From positions 36,449-100,448 of the forward strand of contig JAZKDT010000013.1 of NCBI GenBank assembly GCA_040387475.1: a DNA stretch of 64,000 nucleotides. The letters are read 5' to 3'. The stretch comes from UBA4416 sp040387475 (GTDB lineage: Bacteria > Bacteroidota > Bacteroidia > B-17B0 > Aurantibacillaceae). Of this stretch, positions 62,115 through 64,000 are shown piece by piece. Positions within the stretch are counted from its first letter, which is position 1; every line of letters begins with the position of its first letter. The notes beneath the pieces are model-generated. The model was not told where the DNA came from and ran no database searches. It worked only from the letters and a program-made list of their open reading frames with translations. The translations under genes were made by a program, and so were the position numbers.

Positions 62115-63773
62115 TTATCTGTTTACCTTGATCGCAGAAGTAACAGACGTTACTTTTCCATCCGGACCTTTAATTTTTGCGTCAATGTATACTTTTGAAC
62201 CAACGTCAGCAGTAGCTAACACTTGTTTTCCAGTAGCATCCAGGTTATTTCCGTTACCTGCAGAAGATCCTAATTTACCTTTTGATTTACCTACAACTTC
62301 CCATGAAATTACAACATAGTTAGCTTGAAAATCAAATCCGTTAGCACCAGCACCTAAACCGCTGATCATCCCTAACTCACTTTTCTTTAATTCCTGTGGA
62401 GCAAATTTACCACTTAGCTTTAATTCTGGTTTTGGTAAAGGTTTCACACGGAATTTAACCGGAGGACCTTGAGATTTAACACCATCTTTAGTTTTTGCAG
62501 AAACAGACACCATACATTCGCCAGTACCAGAAAATGTAAATTCATATTTACCGTTTCCTTTAGGGGCAACTCTTACTCCTGCACCAGTAGCGCTTACGCT
62601 AATATCTGCCGGAGAAATACCTGCTGCTGCTGCTGTAACCGGGTTTGGAACACCTGCATAAAACACATTCATTTGATCTGCTGAAACACTAGCTCCAGAT
62701 TTAGCTACTTTATATGCACCATTAAATGGATAGTATTTGTAAGTTCCATCAGGGTTTTTGTATTTAATTACCCCTTTGTATTCCTGGTCGCCTTCACCAC
62801 CAGTAGAAACTGAATATTTACCTTCACCGCCTACTACATTAACTGAGGTACCTTTAGCACCACCGGCAGCTGCTGCCGAATCCACACCAATTAAAATTTC
62901 CATATCACCAGCGGCTAATTTAGAAGACGATGCTGCTAAAAAGATATCCGCTTCGTAAGGCTGCCCTGCAGCGATATATGAAGAAGGAGCAACTACACGT
63001 GCTTTGATCGCATCAAATTTAATCGCCAATTTACCACTTGCACCAGAAAACACCTGAAGAACTTCAGCCTCCACATTTTTCAAATCTGCCTGCATTTTGT
63101 TGAAGTTGGTTACAACTGCCGCTAATGGTAAATGATAAAAATTATCCATCGCCCAGTTAAATTCAATTCCATCTTCCACACGTTTACTATCTACCGGCTT
63201 GATAGATATAAACTTCTTCTTCATTGCTTCGTAATCTTCTTTTAATAAATGTTGTCCGTCGGTTTTTTGCATTTGATCCAACATGGCAACTAATTTATCA
63301 CTTAAACCATTTAATTTACCTCTTAACTCGTCTGCCGTATGAGGTCCTTTTTTTGGTTCTTTTGGTTCTGATATACCTAACTCATGACTAGGAACATCAT
63401 AATCATCCATTTTCTCCATGTAACGCAATTGCATTGTATCTGCCATCTTAACATCTACCGCGTGTGTAGCTCCAATAACTACATTGTTAAGTTCTCCAAT
63501 GTATTTGTAAACCTCATTGATCTCTTTTTGCGCTTCAACAGCTCTCTCATAATAAGGTTTTGCTCCTGCATTACCTGCTATGGTGTTTTTGAACGCTTCA
63601 TCAACACGTTTATTATTTGCTTCTAAATTTTCTTTAGAACGCTCCATACTTTCATTTACAGAAATATAACCCTGTAAAATTTGTTTAGATACATTCATTG
63701 CCAAAAGCGCCGTCAATACAAGGTACATCATACCGATCATCTTCTGCCTTGGTGTTTCTTTACCGCCTCCCAT
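62115..63773 (-). CDS. gldM: gliding motility / type IX secretion motor protein GldM
   Basis: A 552-residue inner-membrane protein. It opens MGGGKETPRQKMIGMMYLVL, a single TM helix (about 12-32, MMYLVLTALLAMNVS) preceded by the conserved Gly/Lys-rich tip, then a long periplasmic shaft of one helical (about 35-225) and several Ig-like beta domains (about 225-552: IKFDAIKARVVAP, GEGKYSVSTGGEGDQEYKG, PKPELKLSGKFAPQEL). GldM dimers sit inside a GldL pentamer and are turned by proton flow, powering type IX secretion and gliding. Length is standard. It is separated from gldL by about 95 bases that contain a strong hairpin. Confidence 0.96.
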   Translation of the reverse strand: MGGGKETPRQKMIGMMYLVLTALLAMNVSKQILQGYISVNESMERSKENLEANNKRVDEAFKNTIAGNAGAKPYYERAVEAQKEINEVYKYIGELNNVVIGATHAVDVKMADTMQLRYMEKMDDYDVPSHELGISEPKEPKKGPHTADELRGKLNGLSDKLVAMLDQMQKTDGQHLLKEDYEAMKKKFISIKPVDSKRVEDGIEFNWAMDNFYHLPLAAVVTNFNKMQADLKNVEAEVLQVFSGASGKLAIKFDAIKARVVAPSSYIAAGQPYEADIFLAASSSKLAAGDMEILIGVDSAAAAGGAKGTSVNVVGGEGKYSVSTGGEGDQEYKGVIKYKNPDGTYKYYPFNGAYKVAKSGASVSADQMNVFYAGVPNPVTAAAAGISPADISVSATGAGVRVAPKGNGKYEFTFSGTGECMVSVSAKTKDGVKSQGPPVKFRVKPLPKPELKLSGKFAPQELKKSELGMISGLGAGANGFDFQANYVVISWEVVGKSKGKLGSSAGNGNNLDATGKQVLATADVGSKVYIDAKIKGPDGKVTSVTSAIKVNR

Positions 63774-63820
63774 AATACTATAATATTTTTTTTAGATAAA
63801 TGTTTAAATGAGTTTATAGA

Positions 63821-63851
63821 AAATGAATGAAAGGATTACTTTCATTCATTT
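63821..63851 (-). other. perfect hairpin between gldL and gldM
   Basis: AAATGAATGAAAG (63821-63833) pairs with CTTTCATTCATTT (63839-63851) around a five-base loop. In the minus-strand mRNA it stands 18 bases after the gldL stop and 47 bases before the gldM start. The T tract after it is poor, so it is more likely an RNA-stability or partial-attenuation element than a full terminator. Confidence 0.7.
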
Positions 63852-63868
63852 TCGTAGTGGGTTAACTA

Positions 63869-64000
63869 TTATTTGTTGAAATTCATAGCACCTAACATAT
63901 TACCATAAATGGTATTAAGTGCTGTTAAATTAGTAGATAACTGAGACATTTCAGAACGATATTTTTTAGTATCTTCAACTGAATCATGTAAGTTTTTCAT
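63869..64000 (-). CDS. gldL: GldL, C-terminal 43 residues (5' part outside window)
   Basis: The minus-strand frame from the right edge to TAA (63869-63871) reads MKNLHDSVEDTKKYRSEM, then LSTNLTALNTIYGNML and MNFNK. This closes the gene upstream of gldM and matches the conserved GldL tail (LHDSVEDT, YGNML). The Met at the window edge is internal. GldL is the inner-membrane stator-like partner of GldM. The rest lies beyond base 64000. Confidence 0.88.
   Translation of the reverse strand: MKNLHDSVEDTKKYRSEMSQLSTNLTALNTIYGNMLGAMNFNK

Overview
The window is a gene-dense, AT-rich stretch of a Bacteroidota chromosome. The phylum call rests on gldL/gldM/gldN (type IX secretion and gliding motor) at the right edge, a large secreted protein with a type IX C-terminal sorting domain, FKBP lipoproteins including a GldI-like one, TPR-sensor proteins ending in SpoIIE-type phosphatases or a hybrid kinase, carotenoid genes, and TAnnTTTG-like promoter elements. 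Genus or family cannot be fixed from this piece. Two runs of ten N show it is a scaffolded draft or metagenome assembly, and both N runs damage a gene. No rRNA, tRNA, CRISPR array, insertion sequence or prophage was seen.

Layout. 1-9721 (+): the end of an M28 peptidase coupled to an MMPL/RND exporter, a GNAT acetyltransferase, ATP-dependent phosphofructokinase, a TPR protein, then a large secreted LRR protein overlapping a small secreted protein. 9758-15743 (-): a TPR hybrid histidine kinase, an RsmH-like methyltransferase with a long N-terminal extension, a class C beta-lactamase-type hydrolase and a DUF1801 protein. 15744-16386 has no gene but carries an AAAGCTTTTGT repeat cluster. 16387-18189 (-): an ATPase plus DUF4435/TOPRIM pair resembling the PARIS anti-phage system. 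18419-21193 (-): a membrane pyrophosphatase fused to a periplasmic YceI domain. 21386-25161: two paralogous secreted proteins flanking an M48-like peptidase whose HEXXH has become HAHAH. 25158-29676: carotenoid block idi, crtB, crtI (-) and a divergent CrtD-like desaturase (+).

29681-43202: three TPR/SpoIIE phosphatases, a receiver without its phosphoacceptor Asp, an outer-membrane barrel protein, an Nei-like glycosylase, an MFS transporter, an S66 carboxypeptidase, a WalJ/YycJ-like MBL hydrolase and an unrecognised 667-residue secreted protein. 43281-50060 (-): gcvP, then an operon of tatA followed by four immunophilin genes (GldI-like FKBP, two tandem-FKBP lipoproteins, and a cyclophilin-FKBP fusion). 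50233-52893 (+): the T9SS-exported adhesin-like protein. 53159-55637 (+): lysC-lysA (aspartate to lysine). 55688-57028: an NmrA-like oxidoreductase divergent from an HxlR regulator, with a clear double palindromic operator between them. 57056-61116: a conserved protein usually mislabelled asparagine synthetase B, an NTF2-like/Cys-motif protein pair, and a UbiD decarboxylase. 61228-64000 (-): gldN, gldM and the end of gldL.

The most unusual items are the pyrophosphatase-YceI fusion, the PARIS-like pair with its adjacent repeats, the pseudo-M48 locus, and the immunophilin operon in which the FKBP active site is progressively lost.
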